A DNA stretch of 64,000 nucleotides from Thraustochytrium sp. TN22 (Eukaryota; Sar; Bigyra; Thraustochytrida; Thraustochytriidae). How positions within the stretch are numbered: the stretch's first letter is position 1; every line of letters starts with the position of its first letter. The stretch is taken from positions 57,862 to 121,861 of the forward strand of contig JABLUY010000097.1 in the NCBI GenBank assembly GCA_013306675.1, in the 5' to 3' direction. Positions 28,786 to 38,600 of this stretch are shown here, one piece after another. Position numbers and translations under genes: made by a program. The notes under the pieces are model-generated. The model was not told the DNA's origin. It made no database searches and worked only from the letters and a program-made list of their open reading frames with translations.

Positions 28786-30948
28786 CTACTGCTGCAGCGA
28801 CTGTTGCTGTTGCTGCGGGTTGAGATTCAACTTGACAAGCTCGAGCAGCTCGCGCAGGTTTCCAGTGGAAATGAGCCAGTCGCGAAAGTGCTCTTGAACG
28901 ACGCGCTCGAGCTGCTGCCTGCGGGCCTCGGCGTCCGTGTCGCGCAGGCGAAGAAAGGCCTCGTTGTCGTCGTCGTCGTCTAGCTTGGAGTCCTCAGGCC
29001 CCGCGGCGCCGCGTGCCTCCTCCTCGTTGTTGTTGTGAGAGCTGGAAGCGTCGTCTTCGCTGTCGTGATCGTTCGCCCCGGCGTAGGCGAGCGAGAGGCG
29101 GCGCAAGAGGGCCTCGACGCGGTCGACCTTGTGGTAGAGCGACTGCGCGTACTCAGGTGGCAGGCCGACCGGGTTGTCGCGGCAGGCGTCGGCAAGGCCG
29201 GGCTCGGGAAACGGCACGACAAAGGGGGAAAACTCGGAGGGCTGCAGCAGCGTCCAGGCGGCGCCAGCGCCGGCCTGCACGGTGATGTCGATGGGCTGCA
29301 GGCAGGGGAACTGCGCGGTGGGAAATACGAGGCGCGCGTCGATGCCGGCGCGGGCGAGGTGGCGCGTGAGGCGCGGGTAAAAGGTGTTGTAGGGGCCGAG
29401 CTCCAAGCTGCGACAGTCCCCGAAGAGGATGGGGCGCGCCTCGAGCGTGTGAACGAATATCCTGCAGTCGTAGGAGTTGCCAACGGTGAGGTGGCGCGCG
29501 ATGCCCATGACCTGCAGGTTGCTGCAGTGCTCCATGGTGACGATCTGCGCGCAGGGCCCGAGCACGACGGTGGCGTCCGAGCAGCCGACGATGCGCACAT
29601 GGCGACAGGGCACGAGCGCGTAGATGTAGGCGTTGCGGCAGGAGAAGATGGCGAGCTTGTTGACGAGGAGCGTCTCGGCCTGTGCGGACTGCGAGCCGGT
29701 CTCCACGACGGTGCGGCGGCGCACGTTGGCGATGACGAGGCTGGGCTCGAGGCCGTCCTGGGCGGCCGGGTCGGCCTCGCCCTGGCCGGCCTCAGCGAGG
29801 ATGCCCAGGGCGGCGCGTGAGGCGGAGGCGGTCGTGGCAGCGGGTGGCGCGCGGGCGGTGGCGGCGGGCTGGGCAGCGGCGGCGGGCGCCGCGTCCGCCG
29901 CGGCGAGGCGGCGATGGGGGTCGTCCTCGTCGTCGTCGGTGGCCACTTCGGTGGTGTCGGAGAGGTTGTCGTCGGGTGCGGGGGAGTCGAGGTCCAGGAC
30001 AGCGGGCGGGCGCGGGTTGGCCTGGTCGTTGAGCACGAGGGAGCGCCCCAGAAGCAGCTCGAGCTCGAGGCAGGAGACGGAGGCGTCGGCGGGGCGGTCC
30101 GCGCAGAGCGTGCGCAGGTCGCGGCCGTCGGAGAGCAGGAAGCCGAGCGCGCGCACCGCGTCGGCGCTGAGCTCCTGGAGGTTCCAGCGCTCCAGAAAGG
30201 AGCTGCGCGCGGAGAGCCCGTCGCAGAGGCTGAGCAGCCAGAAGATGTCGCGCACGTGCGCCTTGATGAAGCGCAGGCGCTCCTCGTTTTCGCGCGCCAC
30301 GGCGCGCAGCGCGAGCGAGCGGGGCGACTGCACGGACGAGGACGGCGGCGACGGCGACGCCGGCCCGGCGCTGCCGCCGCCCGCCGCGGCGCCGCCCGCG
30401 GCACCGCCGGGGCTCAGGAGCGGGAAGGCGTCGTCGGCGGCGGCGCGCTGCGCCGATGGCGAGAGCGCGGGCCCGCCGCCGGCCTCGGGCCCCACGTCCG
30501 AGGGCCAGCAGATGAGGTCGTCGCGCTGCAGGTGCGTGTGCACGTGGAAGAAGAGCTGCACGACCAGAAAGAGCACGAACTCGGCCTCCGCCTGGCGGTC
30601 GCTGCGCCACGCGCGCGGCCGCAGCAGCGCGAACAGCTGCAGCATGCTGGCGCACTGGTTCTCGGACAGCACGCGATCGCCCTGCTCGGCCGCCTCGTTC
30701 CAGACGGCGGCCAGCAGCTTGGCGCCTGCCGCCGGCGGCTCCTCGCGCAGCAGCATGGCGCCCAGGCCCCTGGACCGCAGCCCGACCAGGCACCGCCCAA
30801 TCCTGTCAAAGGCGCGCCCGCTCGCCGCCGCGGATGGCTCTGGGTCCCTCTCCAGCAGGCCCACGTGGAGCAGCCCATGGTCGAAGACCTCGCCTCTCAG
30901 CCACACTGCGTCCGGCATTTCGTCCAGCAGCGAGCCGCGCCACGCCAC
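28786..30948 (-). CDS. TBCCD1: TBCC domain-containing protein 1 (TBCCD1)
   Basis: TBCCD1 proteins are tubulin-cofactor-C-like proteins located at centrosomes or basal bodies, where they help position the centriole and organelles. The 720-residue protein carries the TBCC beta-helix in its middle-to-C-terminal part, with strands such as CRNAYIYALVPCRHVRIVGC, ATVVLGPCAQIVTMEHCSNL and GNSYDCRIFVHTLEARPIL, then LGPYNTFYPRL. The extreme C-terminus, VVQEHFRDWLISTGNLRELL, matches the family ending (F..WLI.TG). The N-terminal half has the expected helical region but also long Ala/Pro/Ser and acidic linkers. The arginine finger of TBCC itself is not evident, as is usual in TBCCD1. The gene converges on the WASHC3-motif gene, with 270 bp between the stops. 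Confidence 0.88.
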   Translation of the reverse strand: MAWRGSLLDEMPDAVWLRGEVFDHGLLHVGLLERDPEPSAAASGRAFDRIGRCLVGLRSRGLGAMLLREEPPAAGAKLLAAVWNEAAEQGDRVLSENQCASMLQLFALLRPRAWRSDRQAEAEFVLFLVVQLFFHVHTHLQRDDLICWPSDVGPEAGGGPALSPSAQRAAADDAFPLLSPGGAAGGAAAGGGSAGPASPSPPSSSVQSPRSLALRAVARENEERLRFIKAHVRDIFWLLSLCDGLSARSSFLERWNLQELSADAVRALGFLLSDGRDLRTLCADRPADASVSCLELELLLGRSLVLNDQANPRPPAVLDLDSPAPDDNLSDTTEVATDDDEDDPHRRLAAADAAPAAAAQPAATARAPPAATTASASRAALGILAEAGQGEADPAAQDGLEPSLVIANVRRRTVVETGSQSAQAETLLVNKLAIFSCRNAYIYALVPCRHVRIVGCSDATVVLGPCAQIVTMEHCSNLQVMGIARHLTVGNSYDCRIFVHTLEARPILFGDCRSLELGPYNTFYPRLTRHLARAGIDARLVFPTAQFPCLQPIDITVQAGAGAAWTLLQPSEFSPFVVPFPEPGLADACRDNPVGLPPEYAQSLYHKVDRVEALLRRLSLAYAGANDHDSEDDASSSHNNNEEEARGAAGPEDSKLDDDDDNEAFLRLRDTDAEARRQQLERVVQEHFRDWLISTGNLRELLELVKLNLNPQQQQQSLQQ

Positions 30949-32767
30949 GAGAACCTCTGCCCTGGCGCCGTCCTCTTCGGCCTCCAGCCCGGCGCGCTCT
31001 AGCTAGCTCGCCTTGCGCAAGCGCGCGAGGAGCGCGCGATACCGCCTCTGTATTCGTGTTATGTGCGGGCCTCGCTCGGGTGCCGCCGCGCAGCCTGCTC
31101 CTCCGCCAGCAGGCCGCCGCGACCGCGACAAAGCGCGCGGGTCGGCCGGCTCCGCTGCCGCGCGCCGCGCTCGCGGGCTGCGGCGTCCGCCGGGCCTGCC
31201 TTGGCTTTCTGCTTGCCCGGGCTGTCCTGCGCGGCGGCGAGGCGCGGCGCGGCGAGGCAGGCCGTTGCAGCGGGGCCGCGCGGGCACCCCGTGCGCGCCC
31301 GGTTCCGGAACGCCAGAACGGCGCGGGGAACCCGGGGAAGTAGCGCAGGCAGGCAGGCAGGACGATGATCGCGGACCGAGTCAAGGCTCGCCGCGTCAGT
31401 GGCGTCACGGCCGCGACGCTCATCGAGACATCAGCCACGGTCGGCGAGACTTGCGCGGCCTTGCGAAGGCCGCTCCGGTCCGAGTTTTGAAGGCCGCTCC
31501 GGTCCGAGCCCAGGCACTCTTGGCAAGCGGGCTGGAGAGGTGGTACCATCAGCGACGGTCGGTGAGAGTTGCGCGGCATCTTCGACAGAGAGGATGGTCG
31601 CAACTTGAAGAAGGTCACTCCCGGTCCAGGCAATCTCTAGGCCTAGCTCAGCTCTAGCTTATGCTCGCTCTAAGGCCTAAACATCCATGGTAACACATCA
31701 TGCATGTCTAATCCGACGTCCACGCTGATCTGCAGCTGCAGCCAGCAGCGATCAAGGCTCATCAAGCTCAACTCACGACAAGGAGACGCGGCTCCTCAAG
31801 GCGAACGAACGACCGCTGAGCAAGGCGGCCAGCCGCGAGCGCCACCGCGCCGGCTGCGAGCGCCACCGCGCTGGCCGCGGCGTCCAAAAACTTCCTTCCC
31901 ACGTAAACCCGGGCAGCCGCTGCGGTTTGCGGCGCGGCGGCCGCGGCCGCAGCGGGCCTTCGCGGCGTCGCGGCGCGGCGCGCTTTGCGGCGGCGCTCGG
32001 CGTCGGCGGCGGCGCGGCCGACCCGACGCCGCGCGTCGTAGTCGCGCTCTGGCGGTCGCCGCGCGGCGCGGCGCGGCGCGGGACGATGTCCGACCGCCGC
32101 AAGTAGGCTATCCGCGGCGCGCCAGTGGGCTATGCGCGGCGCGCGCGCTTGCGGCGCGGATTCCGCACTTGCAATTTGTGGCGCAAGTCGCGCAAGAACT
32201 CTCGCCGCGCGCAGAACTCCCAGCCGGCGGCGCCGCTCTGCCCTGCCCTGCCGCGCCGCGCTCGCGGCTCCCGCGCGCGGCGAGAGGCCCGGCGGCGCGC
32301 GCCGCGCCGCAGACCGCCTTCCCACCTCCGCCCCGGGCAGCGCGGCGCCGCAGGCGGGCGTGCGAGCATCCGCCGCGGGAGCAAATTTGAAAACGCGCGA
32401 CGCTGGGACGCGGCGGCGCGGCGCGGCGGCGGCGGCGCGGCGCGCGCGGCGGCGCGGCGCTCCTCGCGCGCGCGCGCGCGCTCGCTCCCCCCCCGCCCGC
32501 TCCCTGCCGCGGCGCGGCGCGGCGCGGCGCGGCGCGGCGAGGCGCGGCGCGCGACAGCGGGTCGGCCCATCCCGGCTAGGGACGACCTGCGTTAGCCGCA
32601 GAGGGAGCTCAGGCAGCAGACAGCGCGCCAGGCGCGGCAGAGCGCATACCTCGGGGCGCCCGGCGTGGATCGCGCGCGGCGGCGGCAGGCGAGGTGCGCG
32701 GCGGCCCGTCGGCGGCAGAGCTCGGCCCAGCTAGCGGGCGAGGCAGGCCGAGGCCGGCGGAGCGAGG
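30949..32767. other. GC-rich intergenic region between divergent TBCCD1 and BCKDHB
   Basis: No gene is supported over about 1.8 kb. It contains a CTAGCTAGC patch at 30999-31008, a direct repeat at 31465-31508 and many GCGCGGCG runs from 31900 to 32560. Reading frames here are compositional. Confidence 0.4.
31465..31508. repeat. 20-bp direct repeat, period 24
   Basis: GAAGGCCGCTCCGGTCCGAG occurs at 31465-31484 and again at 31489-31508. Related longer blocks (GACGGTCGGYGAGASTTGCG) flank both sides near 31437 and 31554, so this looks like a small, degenerate nested repeat. Confidence 0.8.
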
Positions 32768-33907
32768 ATGCGGCGCGCGGGGTCCCTGGCGCGGCGCGGC
32801 GCCGAGGCTGTGGCGCGGCAGCGCGCAGGCACGATGGGCGTGGCGGGAGGGGCCGCGCGGAGGCTGGCGGCGAGCGCGGCGCCGGCGGCGGCGGCGCGAG
32901 TGGAGGATGAGGAGCCGCTGCACCAGCCGGAGGAGCGCATGAACATGTTCATGGCCATCAACGACGCCATGCGCACGGCGCTGCGCAGCGACCCGTCGGC
33001 CGTGCTCTTCGGCGAGGACGTGGCCTTCGGCGGCGTCTTCCGCTGCAGCATGGGCCTGCGCGACGAGTTCGGCGAGGAGCGCGTCTTCAACACGCCGCTC
33101 TGCGAGCAGGGCATCGCCGGCTTCGGCATCGGCTACGCGTCCATGGGCCGCACGGCCATCGCCGAGATCCAGTTCGCCGACTACATCTTCCCGGCCTTTG
33201 ACCAGCTCGTCAACGAGGCCGCCAAGATCCGCTACCGCTCCGGCAACCAGTTCAACTGCGGCGGCCTCACGGTGCGCGCGCCCTACGGCGCCATCGGCCA
33301 CGGCGGCCACTACCACAGCCAGAGCCCCGAGGCCTACTTCTCCCACACGCCAGGCCTCAAGATCGTCATCCCGCGCGACCCGATCCAAGCCAAGGGCCTG
33401 CTGCTCTCCTGTATCCGCGACCCCAACCCGTGCCTCTTCTTCGAGCCCAAGGCGCTCTACCGCGGCTCCGTCGGCGACGTGCCCGTTGGCGACTACACCA
33501 TCCCGCTCGGCAAGGCCGAGATCGTGCGCCCGGGCACGGACGTCACCGTCGTCGGCTGGGGCGCCCAGATGAACGTGCTCGCCAAGGCCTGCGACATGGC
33601 CAACAACGAGCTTGGCGTCTCCTGCGAGCTCATCGACCTGCGCACCATCCTGCCCTGGGATGCCACCACGGTCATTGACTCCGTCAAGAAGACGGGCCGC
33701 CTCGTCGTCAGCCACGAGGCGCCCAAGACCTCCGGCTTTGCCGCCGAGATCGCCGCCACCGTCTCCGACAAGTGCTTCCTCTACCTCGAGGCGCCCATCC
33801 AGCGCATCTGCGGCTACGACACCCCGTTCCCCCTCGTCTTTGAGAAGTTCTACGTTCCGGACCACCTCAAGAACTTCGAGGCCATCAAGCGCACCATCGA
33901 CTTTTGA
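32768..33907 (+). CDS. BCKDHB: Branched-chain 2-oxoacid dehydrogenase E1 beta subunit, mitochondrial
   Basis: The E1 beta subunit pairs with E1 alpha to decarboxylate the 2-oxo acids of Leu, Ile and Val using thiamine diphosphate in the mitochondrial matrix. At 379 residues the length is normal. After a 45-residue Arg/Ala-rich presequence come the highly conserved blocks [52 protein letters not shown] and [18 protein letters not shown]. The transketolase C-terminal domain ([18 protein letters not shown], then [12 protein letters not shown] and [16 protein letters not shown]) follows. FRCSMGL and the HYHSQSPEA stretch separate it from pyruvate dehydrogenase beta. Alternative starts at Met23 would shorten the presequence only. 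No introns are apparent. Confidence 0.95.
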   Translation: MRRAGSLARRGAEAVARQRAGTMGVAGGAARRLAASAAPAAAARVEDEEPLHQPEERMNMFMAINDAMRTALRSDPSAVLFGEDVAFGGVFRCSMGLRDEFGEERVFNTPLCEQGIAGFGIGYASMGRTAIAEIQFADYIFPAFDQLVNEAAKIRYRSGNQFNCGGLTVRAPYGAIGHGGHYHSQSPEAYFSHTPGLKIVIPRDPIQAKGLLLSCIRDPNPCLFFEPKALYRGSVGDVPVGDYTIPLGKAEIVRPGTDVTVVGWGAQMNVLAKACDMANNELGVSCELIDLRTILPWDATTVIDSVKKTGRLVVSHEAPKTSGFAAEIAATVSDKCFLYLEAPIQRICGYDTPFPLVFEKFYVPDHLKNFEAIKRTIDF

Positions 33908-34547
33908 TCGCCCTCCTCGACCTCTGTCATCTGCTGTCGCTTGCAAAGCTCCTCGCCTGCAGAGCCACCATCCCGAACAGGCAGTCTCCCGCCGCCCGTC
34001 TCGGGTTTCTCCCTTTCTCTCTTTTGCTAAGCGAGAGCCCTCTAACTTACTATGCTTTCTATTCCGTTTGCAGGCTGCCAGTGCCTCTCTGCGTCACAAC
34101 GGCCTGCAGCGCCGAGGCCACGGCCTCGGCCAGGGTCGTCGTCGGCGGCGGGGCTCGCCACTGCATCGGGCTCTGCTCAGAACCAGCGTCCTTTCCACAA
34201 GCCCAGCCCATTCGGCTAAGTACTGACTGTAACGTAAAGCCTACGCCACTCCGCGTCTCTCCCCTCCCTCCCCCGCCTCCTCCCTCTCCCTCTCGCTCTC
34301 CTCCTCCCTCGCCATTCGCTTTTTCCCTACTTGCGCTTCGCTCCCTTTTTCCATGACCCATCGCGCGCCAATCTTCATGCGCGCGGTCCCCTTCCGCCCG
34401 CACGCGCCCCACCACATGGAGCAAGATGCATCAAGGCCCGTGCGGACCGCACCAGACACGACCGCGCGGCGGCGGCGCGAGGCGAAGGCAGCAAACACGA
34501 AACGAGGATAGGAGCAGCAGCAGCGACGGAGCGCGGCAGCAGGCAGG
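33908..34547. promoter_or_regulatory. BCKDHB 3' flank and H2A.X upstream region with a pyrimidine tract
   Basis: No gene is seen. A strongly polypyrimidine stretch (mostly C and T) lies at 34254-34330, about 220 bp before the histone start. This probably marks the H2A.X promoter/5' UTR, but no specific element is recognised. Confidence 0.35.
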
Positions 34548-34955
34548 ATGTCGGGCAAGGGCAAGGGCGGGCGCGGCAAGAAGGGCGGCAAGTCCACGAC
34601 GCGGTCGGCCAAGGCCGGCCTGCAGTTCCCGGTGGGCCGTATCGCGCGGTACCTGAAGAAGGGCGGCTACTCGAACCGCGTGGGCGGCGGCGCGCCGGTG
34701 TACATGGCGGCGGTGCTGGAGTACCTGGCCGCGGAGATCCTGGAGCTGGCCGGTAACGCGGCGCGCGACAACAAGAAGGCGCGCATCATCCCGCGCCACA
34801 TCCAGCTGGCGGTGCGCAACGACGAGGAGCTCAACAAGCTGCTCGGCAACGTCACCATCGCTTCCGGTGGTGTCCTGCCCAACATCCACGCCGTGCTCAT
34901 GCCGGGCAAGAAGAAGGCCGCCGGCGGCAAGGTTTCGGCTTCCCAGGACTACTGA
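34548..34955 (+). CDS. H2AX: Histone H2A.X
   Basis: The 135-residue protein has a complete H2A histone fold with the landmarks [60 protein letters not shown] and [14 protein letters not shown]. The C-terminus ends SASQDY, the SQ(D/E)-aromatic motif that PIKK kinases phosphorylate at DNA breaks, so this is the H2A.X form. The N-terminal tail ([13 protein letters not shown]) is typical. I see no animal-type histone stem-loop after the stop. The 3' flank is A-rich (about 34965-34995), in keeping with an ordinary polyadenylated message. No introns are apparent. Confidence 0.97.
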   Translation: MSGKGKGGRGKKGGKSTTRSAKAGLQFPVGRIARYLKKGGYSNRVGGGAPVYMAAVLEYLAAEILELAGNAARDNKKARIIPRHIQLAVRNDEELNKLLGNVTIASGGVLPNIHAVLMPGKKKAAGGKVSASQDY

Positions 34956-35058
34956 TCGTGTACTACAACAACAAAAACAAAAAAATAAAAACACCACCGC
35001 GTTGCTCTGCTTTCTTCTTTTGGTTCATGTGCTTGTGCCGGGTGACGCTCCAGAGGCA

Positions 35059-35640
35059 GACAGAGAAACAATCCCTTCACCTTGGCACCGGCGGCCGCCT
35101 CAATGTCCGGCGCTTGGAAGCGGATCGAAATGGGCACGTAGGAGCACGCCAGCTTGAGGCCGGCCGCCGGCAAAGACCCAGTTGCCGGTCACAAGGAAGA
35201 GGAGCATGGCAGCCGCATCGGCCACAGCGACGTGCACCGTGGCCTCGGCCGTTAGACAGAGAGATAATCAATGCACCTTGGCATCGGCGGCCGCCTCAAT
35301 GTCCGGCGCTTGGAAGCGGACCGAAATGGGCACGTAGGAGCACGCCAGCTTGAGGCCGGCCGCCAGCAAAGACCCAGTTGCCGGCCACAAGGAAGAGGAG
35401 CATGGCAGCCGCATCGGCCACAGCGACGTGCACCGTGGTCTCGGCCGTTGGACAGAGAGATAATCAATTCACCTTGGCATCGGCGGCCGCCTCAATGTCC
35501 GGCGCTTGGAAGCGGGCCGAAATGGGCACGTAGGAGCGCGCCAGCAAAGGCCCGGTTGCCGGCCACAAGGAAGAGGAGCATGGCAGCCGCATCGGCCACA
35601 GCGACGTGCACCGTGGCCTCGGCCGTTAGACAGAGAGATA
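35059..35640. repeat. Three tandem copies of the mannosidase 3' end
   Basis: Units begin at GACAGAGA near 35059, 35255, 35451 and 35629. The first three (196, 196 and 178 bp) lie beyond the stop codon of the minus-strand GH38 gene; the fourth is the authentic gene end. Each unit spans the last ~55-60 codons, the stop codon region and about 13 bp of 3' UTR. It ends at the same point (CTCGGCCGTT), where the native gene continues with GCGCATGCG. Copies are about 95% alike by eye. The third lacks about 18 bp within the transmembrane-segment codons. Confidence 0.93.
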
Positions 35641-35641
35641 A

Positions 35642-38600
35642 TCAATTCACCTTAGCATCGGCGGCCGCCTCAATGTCCGGCGCTTGGAAGCGGACCGAAA
35701 TGGGCACGTAGGAGCGCGCCAGCTTGAGGCCGCCAGCAAAGACCCAGTTGCCGGCCACAAGGAAGAGGAGCATGGCAGCCGCACCGGCCACAGCGCCGTG
35801 CACCGTGGCCTCGGCCGTGCGCATGCGCACCTCGTCCTCGAACAGAAAGGCCGAGTCGATCTGGTACGTGGAGTCCAGCGCCTGGATCTGCTCCAGCACG
35901 TCCTTGAGCTCTTGACGAGACGAGTGGAGCGAGGCCTTGGTCTGCTCCAGCGAGGCCTCCTGCGTCTTGAGGTCACTCACGGACGCGTCGTGCAGCGCGG
36001 ACTTGCCCTGGTCCGCCAGGCGCTGGATGTCCGCGAGCAGCTGGTCAATGTTCGATTTGTACATTTGCACGCGCCGCTGGAAGAGCTCAATGTTCGCCTG
36101 GTGCTCGCGCGCGATCTCCTTGAGCGCCGCCTTGCGCTCCTCGACGCTCTGCCCAGCCCGCGCGCCGCCATTCTCGCGGCCGCCCTTTCCGTGGCCGCCC
36201 TTTTCGTGGCCGCCGCCGTTGCCCCGCACGTTGCCGGGGCGCCCTCCTTCCGGGCTGCTCGCGCGATCGTCGGGGACCCGGGGCGGGGTGCTGTCGCTCG
36301 CGGCGCCGAGACCTCCTCCGGCCCCAGTCCCGTGACTGTTGAGCACATGAGACCCGCCGTTCTTGTCGCGCGCCGCCGCCGTGGCCCCGGCTTCGTACAT
36401 GGAGGACGGGACCTTGTCATCTGGCAGCGCCGAGAGCGTCACCAGGTAGGTGCGCACCTCGCCGGGCTGCAGCACGAAGGAGCCTGCAGCTGCGCTGGCG
36501 GTGGACTCGTCGGCAGCGGCGTCGGCCGCGGATGGCGCGCGCGGCTGCGAGAGGTACTCGAAGCTCGCGTGCGACGCGAGCGAGGCGAAACTGGAGCCGC
36601 GAAAGGGCGTACCGAAGCGCTTATGCGCCAGCGCGCCGCCAGAGAGCGCCGTCTCCTCGATGCCCTGCATCTGCAGGCTCGGCACGAAGAAGCCCTTGGC
36701 CAGGTCCAGCGCAACCGCCGCGCTCGAGCCGAGGTTGCGGAAGCGCACCAGAACCTGGTCGCTCGAGGCGTCGCGCGCGCGCAGCGCCTGCATGTCCACC
36801 TGGCGCGGCAGCGCCTCCACCAAGAAGCTCGCGCGTGTGCTGAAGCGCGAGGCCCAATTCTCGCGGTTCAACAGCTTGCTCAGCGCCGGGTTCTCCAGCG
36901 CGAAAAAAGGCCGCGCCGGCTGCGTCAGGCGGCGCTGAGCGTGCGGCAGGCGCTCCATCACATCGCCCGGCGTGCCCACCAGCAGCGCGCCGGAGAAGTG
37001 CGTCGTGCTAAAGTCGTTGAGCGGCTCGTTCAGCCCACGCCCGTCATCGTCCTCGTGGTTGCGGTGCAGCATCACCTCCAAGGTGCCCGTGCCGGAGTCT
37101 GCGAACGGGCTGCCAGCCGCAAAGGGCGTCTTGCTCACGAGCGCCAAGATCTGGCCCATGCGCGTCACGGCTGTCGCCTGGTTGTCGCGCAGCGCGACCG
37201 TCGTCGTGGCCGGAAACACGCTGCTGGCAAGCGGCGCCTCGCGGTGCGTGGCGCGACGGACCAGGTCGCCCAACGGGTTGTCCGTGTAAAAGGTGCCGTC
37301 CGTGTCCATGCTTGTCTCCAGACGCATCACCGTATCCATGCCCACTTCAAAGCCGACCACGATGGCCAGCTCCACGCTGGCCAGCAGGTCGTCCGCCGCG
37401 CTCGAGGCACCGTCGCCGCCGTCGCTGGGCTCGCGCGCCGCCTCCCTGGCACCGCTACTGCCACTGGCACCGCCGTCCACCTCCCTGTATACGCGGATCG
37501 TCTGGCTCAGCCCGTTGTTGCCCACCACTTGGATCTGCTCAAGCAGCGGGCCCTTGTTGACCGACACACTGATGGTAGTGCCAAAGTCCACGGCCCGTAC
37601 CGGGTCGGGCCGGAAAAGATGGACGCCGCTCCGTGTGCCTGGGTACTGCAGGAAGCGCTGGTTCAAGAGCGTGTTGCGCTTGGTGCGCTTGTCTAGGATC
37701 GAGTGCAGCATTCCGGTCGCGCGGTCCACGTGAACCTCCACCAGGTCATTCTCGATCGACAAGGTGCGCTCGCTCGGCGACAGGTCCGTCACCACCTGCA
37801 TCCCGTTGATGGCGTCGCCGTCGGCACCACCCCCACCGGCCGCCTTGGCATCGCCACCCCCGCGCATACGCTGGCCGCCCTGGACCGGCTGCTGCCGCTG
37901 CGCGGCCGCCGCGCCGACGCCGCCAAAGCCAGCGTCGTACGGGTCCGCGCCGCCCCCGAGGCCAGGGCCGCCGAAGCCGGGGCTGCCGCCGCCGCCACGC
38001 CCCGCGCCGCCGCCGCCTGCGTTGCGCTGACCCACCAGCTTGCCGCCGGCGAGGTTGTAAAGCTTGGTCACCGGCGTGGCGACGCTGCCGAGCTGCGCGT
38101 TCTTCATGCGGTCGCGCGGCGAGGACGTGAAGCAAAAGAAGGTCGCAAACCCAAGCGGCGGGACCTTGGCAACGAACGAGAGGAAGATGCGCGTGCCGCC
38201 CTCGCTTTGCGAGGCCGCCGCCCCTGCTGGTGGCGGCGGCGGCGGCTGCTGTTGGAGGCTGCGGCGGCCATTCATGGGGCCGCCGCGGTTGTTGAAGGCC
38301 GGCGCGTAGTAGTCGTTGCCGAGGGCGTAGTTGCCGCCGCCAAACCCTTGCGCCTGCGCCTGTTGTTGTTGTTGTTGTTGCTGCTGCTGCTGCTGCAGCA
38401 TCATGCCCGCACCGCCCATGCGGCCCCCGCCGGCGCCGCCCCCGCGGCCCGGCATGTTCCCGTACGGGTCGAACTGTTGCGGCTGCCTCTGCGCCGGCCT
38501 CCCACCAAAGCCATCGGCTGCGGCGTAATAGTCATTGACGGCGCCCCCAGCACCAAACCGGTTGTTGCCAGCACCCCGGCCACCACCAGGCGGCCCGCCC

